Source of the DNA: Halomonas campaniensis
GTDB lineage: Bacteria > Pseudomonadota > Gammaproteobacteria > Pseudomonadales > Halomonadaceae
Direction of reading: 5' to 3'
NCBI RefSeq assembly: GCF_002211105.1
Contig: NZ_JPUA01000037.1
Location: forward strand, 142,361 to 206,360
DNA: 64,000 bases
The translations under genes and the position numbers were made by a program. Below are positions 1 to 8,054 of this stretch, piece by piece. Positions within the stretch are counted from its first letter, which is position 1; each line of letters starts with the position of its first letter. The notes below the pieces were generated by a model. The model did not search any database. It had not been told where the DNA came from and saw only the letters and a list, made by a program, of their open reading frames with translations.

Positions 1-11
1 AGTGGTGGTTA

Positions 12-674
12 TTAGGCGTCAAACGTCATCTCGGGAACATGGTCAGGCACAATTAGCTTGCCCGCCGTTTTCTCGACGATCTCCTCAACGCTTACGCCCG
101 GTGCGCGCTCCTTGAGAATAAAGGCACCATCTTTTATTTCAAGATAGGCGAGATCCGTTAAGACGCGGTTAATGCAGCCTGCGCCGGTTAGCGGCAGTTC
201 GCATTTCTCCAGCAGTTTGGACTCGCCGTGCTTCGAGGCGTGGGTCATGGTGCATATAATGTTTTCAGCACCAGCGACGAGATCCATAGCACCGCCCATG
301 CCTTTGATCAGCTTGCCAGGAATCATCCAGGAAGCGATGTTGCCCTGCTGATCCACTTCAAAAGCCCCCAATACGGTCAGATCAACGTGACCGCCACGAA
401 TCATCGCAAACGATTCTGCGGAAGAAAAAATCGCCGCGCCTGGGCGAACCGTCACCGTCTCTTTACCCGCATTGATCATATCTGCATCAAGCTCGTCTTC
501 GGTGGGGTAGCGGCCCATCCCCAGCAGCCCGTTTTCGGATTGCAGCATGACATCGATGCCATCCGGGATGTAGTTGGCAACCAGGGTGGGAATACCAATG
601 CCCAGGTTGACGTAAAAACCATCTTGAAGTTCTTGAGCGACACGTTGAGCCATCTGTTCGCGCGTTAAAGCCAT
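12..674 (-). CDS. scoB: 3-oxoacid CoA-transferase subunit B
   Basis: This is the beta subunit of a succinyl-CoA:3-oxoacid (acetoacetate) CoA-transferase, a cytoplasmic enzyme that moves CoA onto acetoacetate or a related 3-oxoacid. The 220-residue length is normal for the separate B subunit. A GIGIP motif lies at residues 25-29, and the SENG motif carries the expected catalytic glutamate at about E47. The start ATG is preceded by a good GAGGAAA site. It lies 98 nt after scoA on the same strand, so both are probably one transcript under the divergent LysR regulator. A 3-oxoadipate transferase (PcaJ) is possible, but no aromatic-degradation genes are nearby. Confidence 0.93.
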   Translation of the reverse strand: MALTREQMAQRVAQELQDGFYVNLGIGIPTLVANYIPDGIDVMLQSENGLLGMGRYPTEDELDADMINAGKETVTVRPGAAIFSSAESFAMIRGGHVDLTVLGAFEVDQQGNIASWMIPGKLIKGMGGAMDLVAGAENIICTMTHASKHGESKLLEKCELPLTGAGCINRVLTDLAYLEIKDGAFILKERAPGVSVEEIVEKTAGKLIVPDHVPEMTFDA

Positions 675-772
675 GGTAGTTTCCTCTTGCTGAATCGTTA
701 AATGAGAAGCGAGTGTTACGACGTATGAAGCCGACGGCGTTTGAAACTGACTAAGTTTGAAGCCGTGGCGGT

Positions 773-1471
773 TTAACTACGCACCGTGCGTTTCTCTATC
801 CGCTTCTCAAACGTGCCTTGAATAATCCGATCCACATAGATGCCTGGGGTATGGATTTGGCTAGGTTCAAGCTCGCCCGGCTCAACGATCTCTTCAACTT
901 CCACCACGGTAATTTTCCCTGCCGTGGCGGCCATGGGGTTAAAATTTTGCGCCGTATGGCGATACATCACGTTGCCATAGCGATCCGCCTTCCAGCCTTT
1001 CACAATGGCAAAGTCACCTACGATGGCTTCTTCTAAAATACAGTGTCGCCCATTAAATTCGCGAACCTCTTTACCCTCACCAATCGGAGTGCCATAGCCA
1101 GTGGCGGTGTAAAAAGCGGGAATGCCGGCGCCACCTGCACGCATTTTTTCCGCCAAGGTACCTTGAGGCGTTAATACCACTTCAATTTCATCATTGAGCA
1201 TTTGCTTCTCAAACAGGGCATTTTCACCTACGTAAGAGGCCAGAATCTTACTGATTTGACGATCTTCCAGCAGTATCCCCAAGCCAAAACCATCGACACC
1301 GCAGTTATTCGATACCACGGTAAGATCATTAACGCCGCGGCGCTTGATCTCGGCGATCAGGTTTTCAGGGATACCGCAGAGTCCGAAGCCACCAGCGATG
1401 ACGGTCATGCCGCTCTCGATGCCTTCCATCGCCTCTTCGTAGGAAGCTACACGCTTATCGAATCCTGCCAT
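773..1471 (-). CDS. scoA: 3-oxoacid CoA-transferase subunit A
   Basis: This is the alpha subunit partner of the adjacent B subunit; together they form the CoA-transferase for ketone-body or short 3-oxoacid use. The protein is 232 residues, the usual size. It shows the CoA-transferase family I signature GGFGLCGIP near residues 27-35, a [18 protein letters not shown] stretch near residue 101, and [11 protein letters not shown] later. The ATG at 1471 has only a weak ribosome-binding site. The gene is divergent from a LysR regulator, with a dyad between them. Substrate choice between acetoacetate and 3-oxoadipate cannot be settled from sequence alone. Confidence 0.92.
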   Translation of the reverse strand: MAGFDKRVASYEEAMEGIESGMTVIAGGFGLCGIPENLIAEIKRRGVNDLTVVSNNCGVDGFGLGILLEDRQISKILASYVGENALFEKQMLNDEIEVVLTPQGTLAEKMRAGGAGIPAFYTATGYGTPIGEGKEVREFNGRHCILEEAIVGDFAIVKGWKADRYGNVMYRHTAQNFNPMAATAGKITVVEVEEIVEPGELEPSQIHTPGIYVDRIIQGTFEKRIEKRTVRS

Positions 1472-1538
1472 TGTTGTGCCTCACATTGTTGTTGATGATC
1501 ACTATTAGCGTAGATGAGCGCTGCCCAAAATACGCGAA

Positions 1539-1560
1539 CTGACGCTAACGATAGTGTCAG
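1539..1560. promoter_or_regulatory. candidate LysR-type operator
   Basis: An imperfect 9-4-9 inverted repeat (CTGACGCTA, loop ACGA, TAGTGTCAG; 8 of 9 positions pair) lies between scoA and the divergent LysR gene. Its size and position fit the T-N11-A type site that LysR regulators use at divergent promoters. Function is inferred from position. Confidence 0.45.
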
Positions 1561-1636
1561 TGTTGTGCGAGATGATATATTTGTTAAGTTTGTTTTTCTT
1601 ATCAATTTATTTTTTAAACTTATAAAAGGTACTTTA

Positions 1637-2530
1637 ATGACCGTCAAACAGCTACGCGCCTTTCTGGCGGTCGCCCAATCCCTCAGCTTTACCCAAGCCT
1701 GCGAGCGCCTGCACCTATCCCAACCGGCGTTAAGTCTGGCGATTAAAGGCCTGGAGGAGTCCCTGGGTGGCAAATTGCTGATTCGCAGCACCCGTAGCGT
1801 CAGACTAACCCCTGAAGGTGAGTCGCTGCTACCGCTAGCCAAACATCTGCTGGCCCAGTGGGACAATACCGAGGAGCGTTTGCGCCAGCGCTTCACCCTC
1901 CAACTGGGGCGGCTCAGCGTGGCGGCAATGCCCGCCTTTGCCGGAAACTTACTCCCGGCGGCGCTGGTTAAATTTCGCCAACAGTACCCCAAAATCAACA
2001 TTACCGTGCACGATGTCATCAATGAGGAGGTCACCGCCATGGTGCGCTCCCGACAGGTAGAGATGGGGATCGCTTTTTCGCCGGAGGGTACCGGCAGCCT
2101 GCTGTTTACGCCGCTGTTTGAAGACCATTTTGTGGCGGTCGTACCGGCTGACTCTCCGTTAACCCACTCTTCCCAGCTCGCCTGGTCAGCACTGCTCGAC
2201 CACGATTTCATTACGCTTCAGCGCCCCTCCATGGTGCGACGCTTACTGGAACAGGAACTGGGTAAGCGGCATATGGCGCTAACGGTGGCTTTTGAGAGCC
2301 ACCAGCTCTCCACCGTGGGTAGAATGGTAGCCGACGGCCTGGGCGTCAGCGCGGTGCCTTCCATGTGCATTCGCCAAATGCGTGAAGTGGGCGCCCGCTG
2401 CATACCGCTAACGGCGCCCGCTATCTCCTGTCGAGTCGGCATCCTGACCCACCAGGAGCTCTCTGTCGCTGCCCATGCACTGCGCACCGTACTGCTTGAT
2501 ACCGTTCAAGCGCCCTCACTCTCCCACTAG
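1637..2530 (+). CDS. LysR family transcriptional regulator
   Basis: This cytoplasmic DNA-binding regulator probably controls the divergent scoAB pair. The protein from ATG 1637 is 297 residues, typical for the family. The winged helix-turn-helix covers about residues 1-60 (TVKQLRAFLAVAQSLSFTQA, then LHLSQPALSLAIKGLEESLG), followed by a periplasmic-binding-like effector domain from about residue 90. The reading frame stays open 41 codons further upstream, but that extension is hydrophobic, AT-rich and unlike LysR N-termini. The ATG at 1637 has an AAAGGT site before it. The inducing ligand is not evident. Confidence 0.9.
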   Translation: MTVKQLRAFLAVAQSLSFTQACERLHLSQPALSLAIKGLEESLGGKLLIRSTRSVRLTPEGESLLPLAKHLLAQWDNTEERLRQRFTLQLGRLSVAAMPAFAGNLLPAALVKFRQQYPKINITVHDVINEEVTAMVRSRQVEMGIAFSPEGTGSLLFTPLFEDHFVAVVPADSPLTHSSQLAWSALLDHDFITLQRPSMVRRLLEQELGKRHMALTVAFESHQLSTVGRMVADGLGVSAVPSMCIRQMREVGARCIPLTAPAISCRVGILTHQELSVAAHALRTVLLDTVQAPSLSH

Positions 2531-2636
2531 CCCCGGACTAAGTTGATGAGATACGCAGGGTTTCTGCTGGGCAGGGTGGCTAGGATCATTTAGCATTCAG
2601 TATTACGCTATGGGTTTGACGGTAAGGAAACGCGGT

Positions 2637-3518
2637 ATGCCTATTTTTAAGGGGCTGGTTAGCGCACTGCTGCTAACGCTCAACACGCTGTTCTGGGGCG
2701 TACCTCTCATTCTGCTGACACTACTTAAAGTCATTGCCCCAGGGCAACGGCTCAGACAGTTAGTGCTGCGGGGGCTGAATGGTGTCGCGCTAAACTGGAT
2801 AGGCGTTAATCTCTGGTGGATGCGTCACTGGCTCAAGCCCGTGCTAAACGCCAGCGTTCCTGATAATTTGAGCCCTCAGCAGTGGTGGTTGGTGATATCC
2901 AACCACCGCAGTTGGACTGATATCTTTATGCTGTTGATGGCGTTGCATCGGCGTATTCCCATGCCGCGCTTTTTCCTAAAACGTCAATTAATCTGGATTC
3001 CCATCGTAGGGCTGGCTTTTTGGGCGCTGGAATTTCCCTTCATGCGTCGTTTTAGCCGCGAACAAATTGCCAAAAACCCTAAACTGGCCACCATTGACCG
3101 TATCGCTACCGAACGCATGTGTCAGCAGGCGCGCCTCTCCCCCATTGCGATCTTTAACTTTGTCGAGGGCACCCGCTTCTCGGTTGCCAAACGTGATGCC
3201 CAACAGAGCCCCTACCGCCATTTATTACGTCCCAAAGCCGGCGGCATTGCCCAGGTACTTAGTCTGCTAGGCAACCAATTGGATGGTATCCTGGATGTAA
3301 CGATCAGCTACGCTAATCCCTCGCCCACGTTTTGGGGCTTTTTGTGCGGCAGAGAGGCGCCCGTTACCTTGCAGATCCGGCAACTCAGCATTCCTGAGTG
3401 GATGTACGCATCAGATAACCACGAAGAAAAGCAGCATAAGGAACGCTTCCACACATGGATCAATGCACTCTGGTTGGAAAAAGATGGCATGCTGGACAGC
3501 CGAACCGATCACGACTAG
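2637..3518 (+). CDS. 1-acyl-glycerol-phosphate acyltransferase-like protein (YihG type)
   Basis: This inner-membrane PlsC-family acyltransferase probably acylates a lysophospholipid. The family HX4D motif is seen as NHRSWTD, and the substrate-binding FVEGTRF motif follows about 80 residues later. An N-terminal hydrophobic segment (near residues 5-30) should anchor it. The overall architecture and roughly 293-residue length resemble E. coli YihG. ATG 2637 is chosen because AAGGAA sits 7 nt upstream; an in-frame ATG at 2610 is the alternative. Its last 64 nt overlap the next gene in another frame, so the two are probably translationally coupled. Confidence 0.85.
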   Translation: MPIFKGLVSALLLTLNTLFWGVPLILLTLLKVIAPGQRLRQLVLRGLNGVALNWIGVNLWWMRHWLKPVLNASVPDNLSPQQWWLVISNHRSWTDIFMLLMALHRRIPMPRFFLKRQLIWIPIVGLAFWALEFPFMRRFSREQIAKNPKLATIDRIATERMCQQARLSPIAIFNFVEGTRFSVAKRDAQQSPYRHLLRPKAGGIAQVLSLLGNQLDGILDVTISYANPSPTFWGFLCGREAPVTLQIRQLSIPEWMYASDNHEEKQHKERFHTWINALWLEKDGMLDSRTDHD

Positions 3519-4429
3519 CTGGCTGGCTCACTGCTTGGCTATTAGCGGGGCTACTCACCGGTTGCTCCAGCGCTCCTCCATCATCCCAGCGAGCGGCTGC
3601 GCCTAGCGCCAGCCAGATTAGCGGTGACTGGGTGCAAGTGCAGCGTGGCGATACGCTGGGGAAACTGGCGGCCCGAGCTAACGTGCCGCTGGAGCGTTTG
3701 GAGCGTTTTAACCCTGGTGTTAATGCTCGTCGCCTGGAAATTGGCCAGCGCCTGCTAATTCCCACTCAACAAGAGCGGGCACCTTCCGGTGGCCCCTACC
3801 GCTACCAAATCCGTCCTGGCGATACGTTCTCGAGTATCGCCCGACACTTTGGCACCACCAGTGGTCGCATTCAGAGCGCCAACCCTAGCGCCTCTCCCAC
3901 TAATTTGAGAATTGGCCAAATAGTCAGTCTACCGCTAAGTGGTTCAGCGACGCGCAGCTCATCGCAAGGCTCGGCAAGCAGTAGTAGTTCATCAAGCGCT
4001 AACAAGCCTGCCACTGCACCCACCAGTAGCGCGCCCAGTCAGGCACTGCCCTCTTCAGCCCGGCGCTGGCCCTGGCCACTGGATGATTATCGCGTGGTTC
4101 GTCGCTTCGGGGCGGACAGCCGTGGCACTCTTCAGCCCATGCTGCTGGCTACTCAAGCCGGTGCCCAGGCTAAAGCCGTCGCCCCTGGTGAGGTGCGCTT
4201 TGCCGACGGTATGCGTCAGCTAGGTGAAGTGGTGATTGTGCACCATGCCGACAATCTGCAGACCGTGTACGCCCTTTGCGAGCGCATTTTGGTCGAGGTA
4301 GGCAAGCAGGTGAGCACCGGGGATCCGCTCTGCGAGGTAGGCCAAAGCAGTGCCACCCAGCGCTATGATCTGCTCTTTGATCTGCGCCAAGGTGGCAAAC
4401 CCATCGATCCCAAGCAGGTACTGCGCTAA
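3455..4429 (+). CDS. LysM and degenerate LytM (M23-like) lipoprotein, NlpD/EnvC-like
   Basis: This is a predicted outer-membrane lipoprotein of the cell wall. A signal peptide ends in the lipobox LLTGC (Cys37). Two LysM peptidoglycan-binding repeats follow at about residues 58-103 and 112-155, then a Ser/Ala-rich linker and a LytM-like domain from about residue 205. The LytM zinc motifs are missing: the usual H-x(n)-D region reads LQPMLLATQAG and the usual HLHFE region reads YDLLFDL. It should therefore act, like NlpD or EnvC, as an activator of wall amidases rather than as a peptidase. The start lies inside the upstream acyltransferase gene with no clear ribosome-binding site, which suggests coupled translation. 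Confidence 0.82.
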   Translation: MDQCTLVGKRWHAGQPNRSRLAGWLTAWLLAGLLTGCSSAPPSSQRAAAPSASQISGDWVQVQRGDTLGKLAARANVPLERLERFNPGVNARRLEIGQRLLIPTQQERAPSGGPYRYQIRPGDTFSSIARHFGTTSGRIQSANPSASPTNLRIGQIVSLPLSGSATRSSSQGSASSSSSSSANKPATAPTSSAPSQALPSSARRWPWPLDDYRVVRRFGADSRGTLQPMLLATQAGAQAKAVAPGEVRFADGMRQLGEVVIVHHADNLQTVYALCERILVEVGKQVSTGDPLCEVGQSSATQRYDLLFDLRQGGKPIDPKQVLR

Positions 4430-4459
4430 AACAGTTGCTTAGTCATACTGTACTTAATA

Positions 4460-4490
4460 AAACAGCGGCCCCCTACATAAGCGGGGCCGC
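4460..4490 (-). terminator. terminator of gcvT (probably bidirectional)
   Basis: The 8-bp perfect stem GCGGCCCC/GGGGCCGC has a 10-nt loop. Read on the minus strand it is followed by TGTTTTATT, just after the gcvT stop codon. It also lies just after the plus-strand lipoprotein gene and could stop both. Confidence 0.7.
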
Positions 4491-4508
4491 GGGACAGCGG
4501 TTACACCT

Positions 4509-5621
4509 TTATCCCCGGTAGTAGCCCGGTTTTACAAACGGCATGGGGGTCACCACCATGGGTAGCTGCTTACCGCGAACTACCGCGAATACGGCACTTT
4601 GCGGCGCTTCCAGTTCGCGACTGACATACCCCATCGCCACCGGCTTACCGACACTTGGGCCAAAGCTGCCGGAGGTTACGCTGCCTATTTCGTTGCCCGC
4701 CTCATCAACCAGTGGCGCACCCTCGCGTACCGGCGCACGTCCTTCAGCCAATAGTCCAACGCGCTTACGGGTGTGATCCTTAGCATCGACCTGATGAAGA
4801 ATCACGTCAGCGCCTGGAAAACCGCCAGGCCGATCACCATCACGGCGACGCGGCTTACCTACTGCCCAGATTAGACCCGCTTCCACCGGCGTGGTTTGCT
4901 CATCCATATCGTGTCCGTAGAGGCATAAACCCGCTTCCAAACGCAGCGAGTCACGCGCCCCCAGGCCAATCGCTTCGACTTCGGGCTCGGCCAGCAAACG
5001 CTCGGCGAACGCTTCACAGTCATCGGCTGCGACGGAAATCTCAAAACCATCTTCGCCGGTATAGCCGCTGCGGCTCACCCATACCTCCTGCCCGGCAATG
5101 GTGAAGCGGGCATGCTGCATAAACACCAGCTCACAGGCTTCAGGGCAAAGCCGCTGCATCACCTCCCGCGCCTGGGGGCCCTGCAGCGCCAGGAGGCCAC
5201 GATCCAAAGGTTCAATCGTATGCGTTGAGGCCAAATTAAGCCGCAGGTGCGCCAAATCCTGATCTTTGCAGGCGGCGTTCACCACTAAATAGAAGTGATC
5301 CCCCGCATTGACCACCATCAGGTCGTCAATAATGCCACCGTCGGGGTTGGTGAAAAGCCCGTAACGCTGGGAGCCCTTTTCCAGGCCCACTAAATCAGCA
5401 GGTATCAGGGTTTCCAGCGCTTTGGCCACGTTGTCTCCAGAAACACTAATCTGCCCCATATGGGAGACATCAAACAGCCCACACTTTTGACGCGTGTGCT
5501 CATGCTCTTTTTTGACCCCCAGCGGGTATTGAACTGGCATATCATAGCCAGCAAACGGCACCATTTTGGCGCCTAGCTTGAGATGTAGCGCATGAAGCGG
5601 CGTTTGTTTTAATTCGGACAT
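4509..5621 (-). CDS. gcvT: glycine cleavage system T protein (aminomethyltransferase)
   Basis: The T protein takes the aminomethyl group from lipoyl-H protein and forms 5,10-methylene-tetrahydrofolate and ammonia. The 370-residue protein has the family's folate-binding domain (KTPLH-like start, then GYDMPVQY, CGLFDVSHMGQ and GYTGEDGFE) and the C-terminal beta-barrel. ATG 5621 is preferred because GAGGAAA sits 8 nt upstream; a GTG at 5636 overlaps that site. It is separated from gcvH and gcvP by the symporter gene and has its own terminators on both sides, so it is probably its own transcription unit. Confidence 0.95.
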   Translation of the reverse strand: MSELKQTPLHALHLKLGAKMVPFAGYDMPVQYPLGVKKEHEHTRQKCGLFDVSHMGQISVSGDNVAKALETLIPADLVGLEKGSQRYGLFTNPDGGIIDDLMVVNAGDHFYLVVNAACKDQDLAHLRLNLASTHTIEPLDRGLLALQGPQAREVMQRLCPEACELVFMQHARFTIAGQEVWVSRSGYTGEDGFEISVAADDCEAFAERLLAEPEVEAIGLGARDSLRLEAGLCLYGHDMDEQTTPVEAGLIWAVGKPRRRDGDRPGGFPGADVILHQVDAKDHTRKRVGLLAEGRAPVREGAPLVDEAGNEIGSVTSGSFGPSVGKPVAMGYVSRELEAPQSAVFAVVRGKQLPMVVTPMPFVKPGYYRG

Positions 5622-5668
5622 GGGGGCTTTCCTCACTTTAAAAATTATTCACTTATAAATGCTTTACT

Positions 5669-5714
5669 TAAAAAAGAGACGGGAAGCCACTGCTTAAGTG
5701 TCTTCCCGACTCTA
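5669..5714 (-). terminator. terminator of the alanine/glycine symporter gene
   Basis: Read on the minus strand, a stem GAGTCGGGAAG/CTTCCCGTCTC (one mismatch) is extended by an inner CACT/AGTG pairing and followed by TTTTTT. This is a strong rho-independent signal between the symporter gene and gcvT. Confidence 0.85.
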
Positions 5715-5767
5715 CTGTCATTCACGTTTTGTCTTCACCTACAGCGCCTTTTAACGCGCTACGGATA

Positions 5768-7177
5768 CTATTGGTCGTGATCCAGCTCTTCACCCGGCAA
5801 TACGTCTTTGCCGTCGAAATAGTCCTTGGTTAGTTTAAAGACTACCGGCGAAAGCAGTGCCAAGGCAATCAGGTTCGGGATCGCCATCATAGCGTTGAAG
5901 GTATCCGCCATGAGCCAGATAAAGCCCAGTTGAGCGATAGCACCCAAGGGGATGGCCAGTACGAACAGCACCCGATAGATCATAATTGAGCGCGTGCCAA
6001 ACAGGAACTGGCAGCACTTCTCGCCGTAAAATGACCAGCCGAGGATGGTGGTAAAGGCAAAAATCGCCAACGCAACAGCAACGATCTGATTACCAAAGCC
6101 AGGCAGCGCAGCGTCAAACGAAAGCGCGGTCAGCGATGCCCCCGCTTCACCCTCCTGCCAAACCGTCGAGGTCAAAATCACCAACGCGGTAATCGTGCAC
6201 ACAATAATGGTATCGATAAAGGTGCCCAGCATCGCAATTAAGCCCTGGCGCACCGGGTTTTTGGTTTTTGCCGCTGCGTGTGCGATAGGCGCACTACCCA
6301 AACCCGCTTCGTTAGAGAAAATACCGCGTGCCACACCAAAACGAATCGCCGCCATGACGGCGGCACCGGCAAAACCACCTGCGGCCGCCATGGGGTTAAA
6401 GGCGTAGTAGAAGATCAAACCAAAGGCTTCACCGATCTGCCCGGCATTGACGATCAATACCAACAAGCCAGCAACTACATAGGCAATGCCCATAATCGGC
6501 ACCAGCTTGCCCGCCACTTTAGCAATACGCTTGATACCGCCCAGAATCACCGCGCCAGCCAGCACCATAATGACCACACCCGTGAGCCAGTGTGGCACGC
6601 CGAAGGTGGCGTCCATGGCGTCAGCAACGGAGTTGGACTGAACGGTATTGCCGATCCCAAAGGCTGCGACAGCGCCAAAAAACGAGAACAGGCCGCCTAA
6701 CCATAGCCACTTTTTACCCAAGCCATTCTTGATGTAAAACATCGGCCCGCCCACGTGATAACCGGTACTATCAGTTTCACGATAACGCACGGCCAGCACC
6801 GCTTCGGAAAACTTAGTGGCCATCCCCACCAGTGCGGTAATCCACATCCAAAACACCGCGCCTGGCCCACCTAACGCGATGGCCGTGGCGACACCGGCAA
6901 TATTACCGGTGCCGATGGTCGCAGAGAGTGCGGTCATCAAGGCATCAAAAGGCGATATTTCCCCTTCATCACCCTCTTTGGCAGGGGCGGCTTTACCCAC
7001 CCCAGGCTTCGCATCACGCCCGGCCCACATTAGCTTGAAACCCATGCCGAGCTTTCTAATCGGCATCAGTTTCAAGCCAAGCTGCAGGTAAATCCCCACA
7101 CCGAGTAGCAGAATCAACATGACGGGCCCCCAGACCACGCCGTTGATTGCCCCTAAGAGGCTAGTTAATGCTTCCAT
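5768..7177 (-). CDS. alanine/glycine:sodium symporter (AGCS family)
   Basis: This inner-membrane carrier of the AGCS (AlsT/DagA) family imports alanine or glycine with Na+. It is about 469 residues with roughly ten hydrophobic segments. Family signatures include the region around GTGNIAGVATAIALGGPGA near residues 90-110 and the segment FSNEAGLGSAPIAHAAAKT near residue 290. The second ATG (7177) is preferred: GAGGAA overlaps too closely with the first (7183). Its position beside gcvT and divergent from gcvHP fits a role in glycine uptake for the glycine cleavage pathway. Confidence 0.93.
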   Translation of the reverse strand: MEALTSLLGAINGVVWGPVMLILLLGVGIYLQLGLKLMPIRKLGMGFKLMWAGRDAKPGVGKAAPAKEGDEGEISPFDALMTALSATIGTGNIAGVATAIALGGPGAVFWMWITALVGMATKFSEAVLAVRYRETDSTGYHVGGPMFYIKNGLGKKWLWLGGLFSFFGAVAAFGIGNTVQSNSVADAMDATFGVPHWLTGVVIMVLAGAVILGGIKRIAKVAGKLVPIMGIAYVVAGLLVLIVNAGQIGEAFGLIFYYAFNPMAAAGGFAGAAVMAAIRFGVARGIFSNEAGLGSAPIAHAAAKTKNPVRQGLIAMLGTFIDTIIVCTITALVILTSTVWQEGEAGASLTALSFDAALPGFGNQIVAVALAIFAFTTILGWSFYGEKCCQFLFGTRSIMIYRVLFVLAIPLGAIAQLGFIWLMADTFNAMMAIPNLIALALLSPVVFKLTKDYFDGKDVLPGEELDHDQ

Positions 7178-7183
7178 GTTCAT

Positions 7184-7565
7184 TTCCTCGCTTTGTTGGT
7201 ATGCAATGGTGGTGTGTATTGTTGATTGGCTACCATATAGTGGTTATTTGCGACGTCGCTATGGCTGGTTAGCATAGGATGTAAACGTTTTACACCATAA
7301 ACTTAGCAAGCATCTAGGGTGATGTCGCTTGCGCATAGAGGATACCGCTTTTTTCATAATCCGACGTCTGCCCCCAGGCGAAAATGTAACTGGACAGATA
7401 ACGCTACCCAGCACGCCATGGAGCAACGAAGAAATTTGTTTCCGATTGGAAACACGTTAACATGCTGGTTTATTCGCTCGACCCGCCCTAGCCACTATTC
7501 GCCAAGGCGAGCGACAAACGCTAGTATGCTCGGGCCCAGTAAACTGTTTCATATAGGAAAACATC
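7184..7565. other. divergent intergenic region, symporter / gcvHP, with inverted repeats
   Basis: There is no credible gene in these 382 bases. They carry the promoters of the symporter (left) and gcvHP (right). A nested dyad TCTG/CCAG...CTGG/CAGA lies at 7367-7398. A perfect 6-bp hairpin GTTTCC-GATT-GGAAAC lies at 7438-7453, enclosed by CCAGCA...TGCTGG arms. These could be protein operators or leader structure for gcvH; no U-run follows the hairpin. A canonical glycine riboswitch core was looked for and not found. Confidence 0.5.
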
Positions 7566-7955
7566 ATGAGCAATCTTCCTGCCAATCTCCGTTACGCTGA
7601 AAGCCACGAGTGGGTGCTTGATAATCAAGACGGCACCGTGACCGTGGGCATTACCGATCACGCCCAGCAGGCGTTAGGTGATGTCGTGTTCGTTGAACTG
7701 CCTGAAGTAGGTACCGCGCTGAGCAAAGGCCAGGAGTTTGGCGTTATCGAATCGGTCAAAGCCGCTTCTGATCTCTACTCGCCGGTGGTTGGCGAAGTCA
7801 TTGAGGTGAATGACACCCTTGAAGACGCCCCCGAAACGGTCAATGAAGCGCCTTACGAAGGTGGCTGGATTATGAAAGTGCGCTTAGACGGCGACACCCT
7901 TGACGGCCTGCTGGATGCCGACGCCTATCAAGCAACGCTAAGCGCCGACGACTAA
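7566..7955 (+). CDS. gcvH: glycine cleavage system H protein
   Basis: This small lipoyl carrier shuttles the aminomethyl intermediate between the P, T and L proteins. The 129-residue length is standard. The lipoylation site is K65 in ESVKAASDL, with the usual GITDHAQQALGDVVFVELPE upstream. ATG 7566 has a modest ATAGGAAAA site. gcvP follows after about 100 nt on the same strand, so they should be co-transcribed up to the terminator after gcvP. Confidence 0.97.
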   Translation: MSNLPANLRYAESHEWVLDNQDGTVTVGITDHAQQALGDVVFVELPEVGTALSKGQEFGVIESVKAASDLYSPVVGEVIEVNDTLEDAPETVNEAPYEGGWIMKVRLDGDTLDGLLDADAYQATLSADD

Positions 7956-8054
7956 GTCATTTAGTCGCATTAAATAGCAGGGCCTGTCGTTAATTTTGGC
8001 GGCTCTGCGCTTATCGCCCTGCACGGTTCTCTCTTAACGTCCGGAATCTTCTTC

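Noticed and set aside
7326..7420. Possible glycine riboswitch before gcvH (CCCAGGCGAAAATG...GGACAGA resembles its 3' core)
   Set aside because: The CCGAAGG-GCAA element and room for the P3 stem are missing: only about 10 nt separate CCGA from CAGG. The bases pair instead as a simple nested hairpin.
7319..7600. 93-codon frame across the gcvH promoter
   Set aside because: It overlaps the gcvH start in another frame and contains the inverted repeats; no protein family fits.
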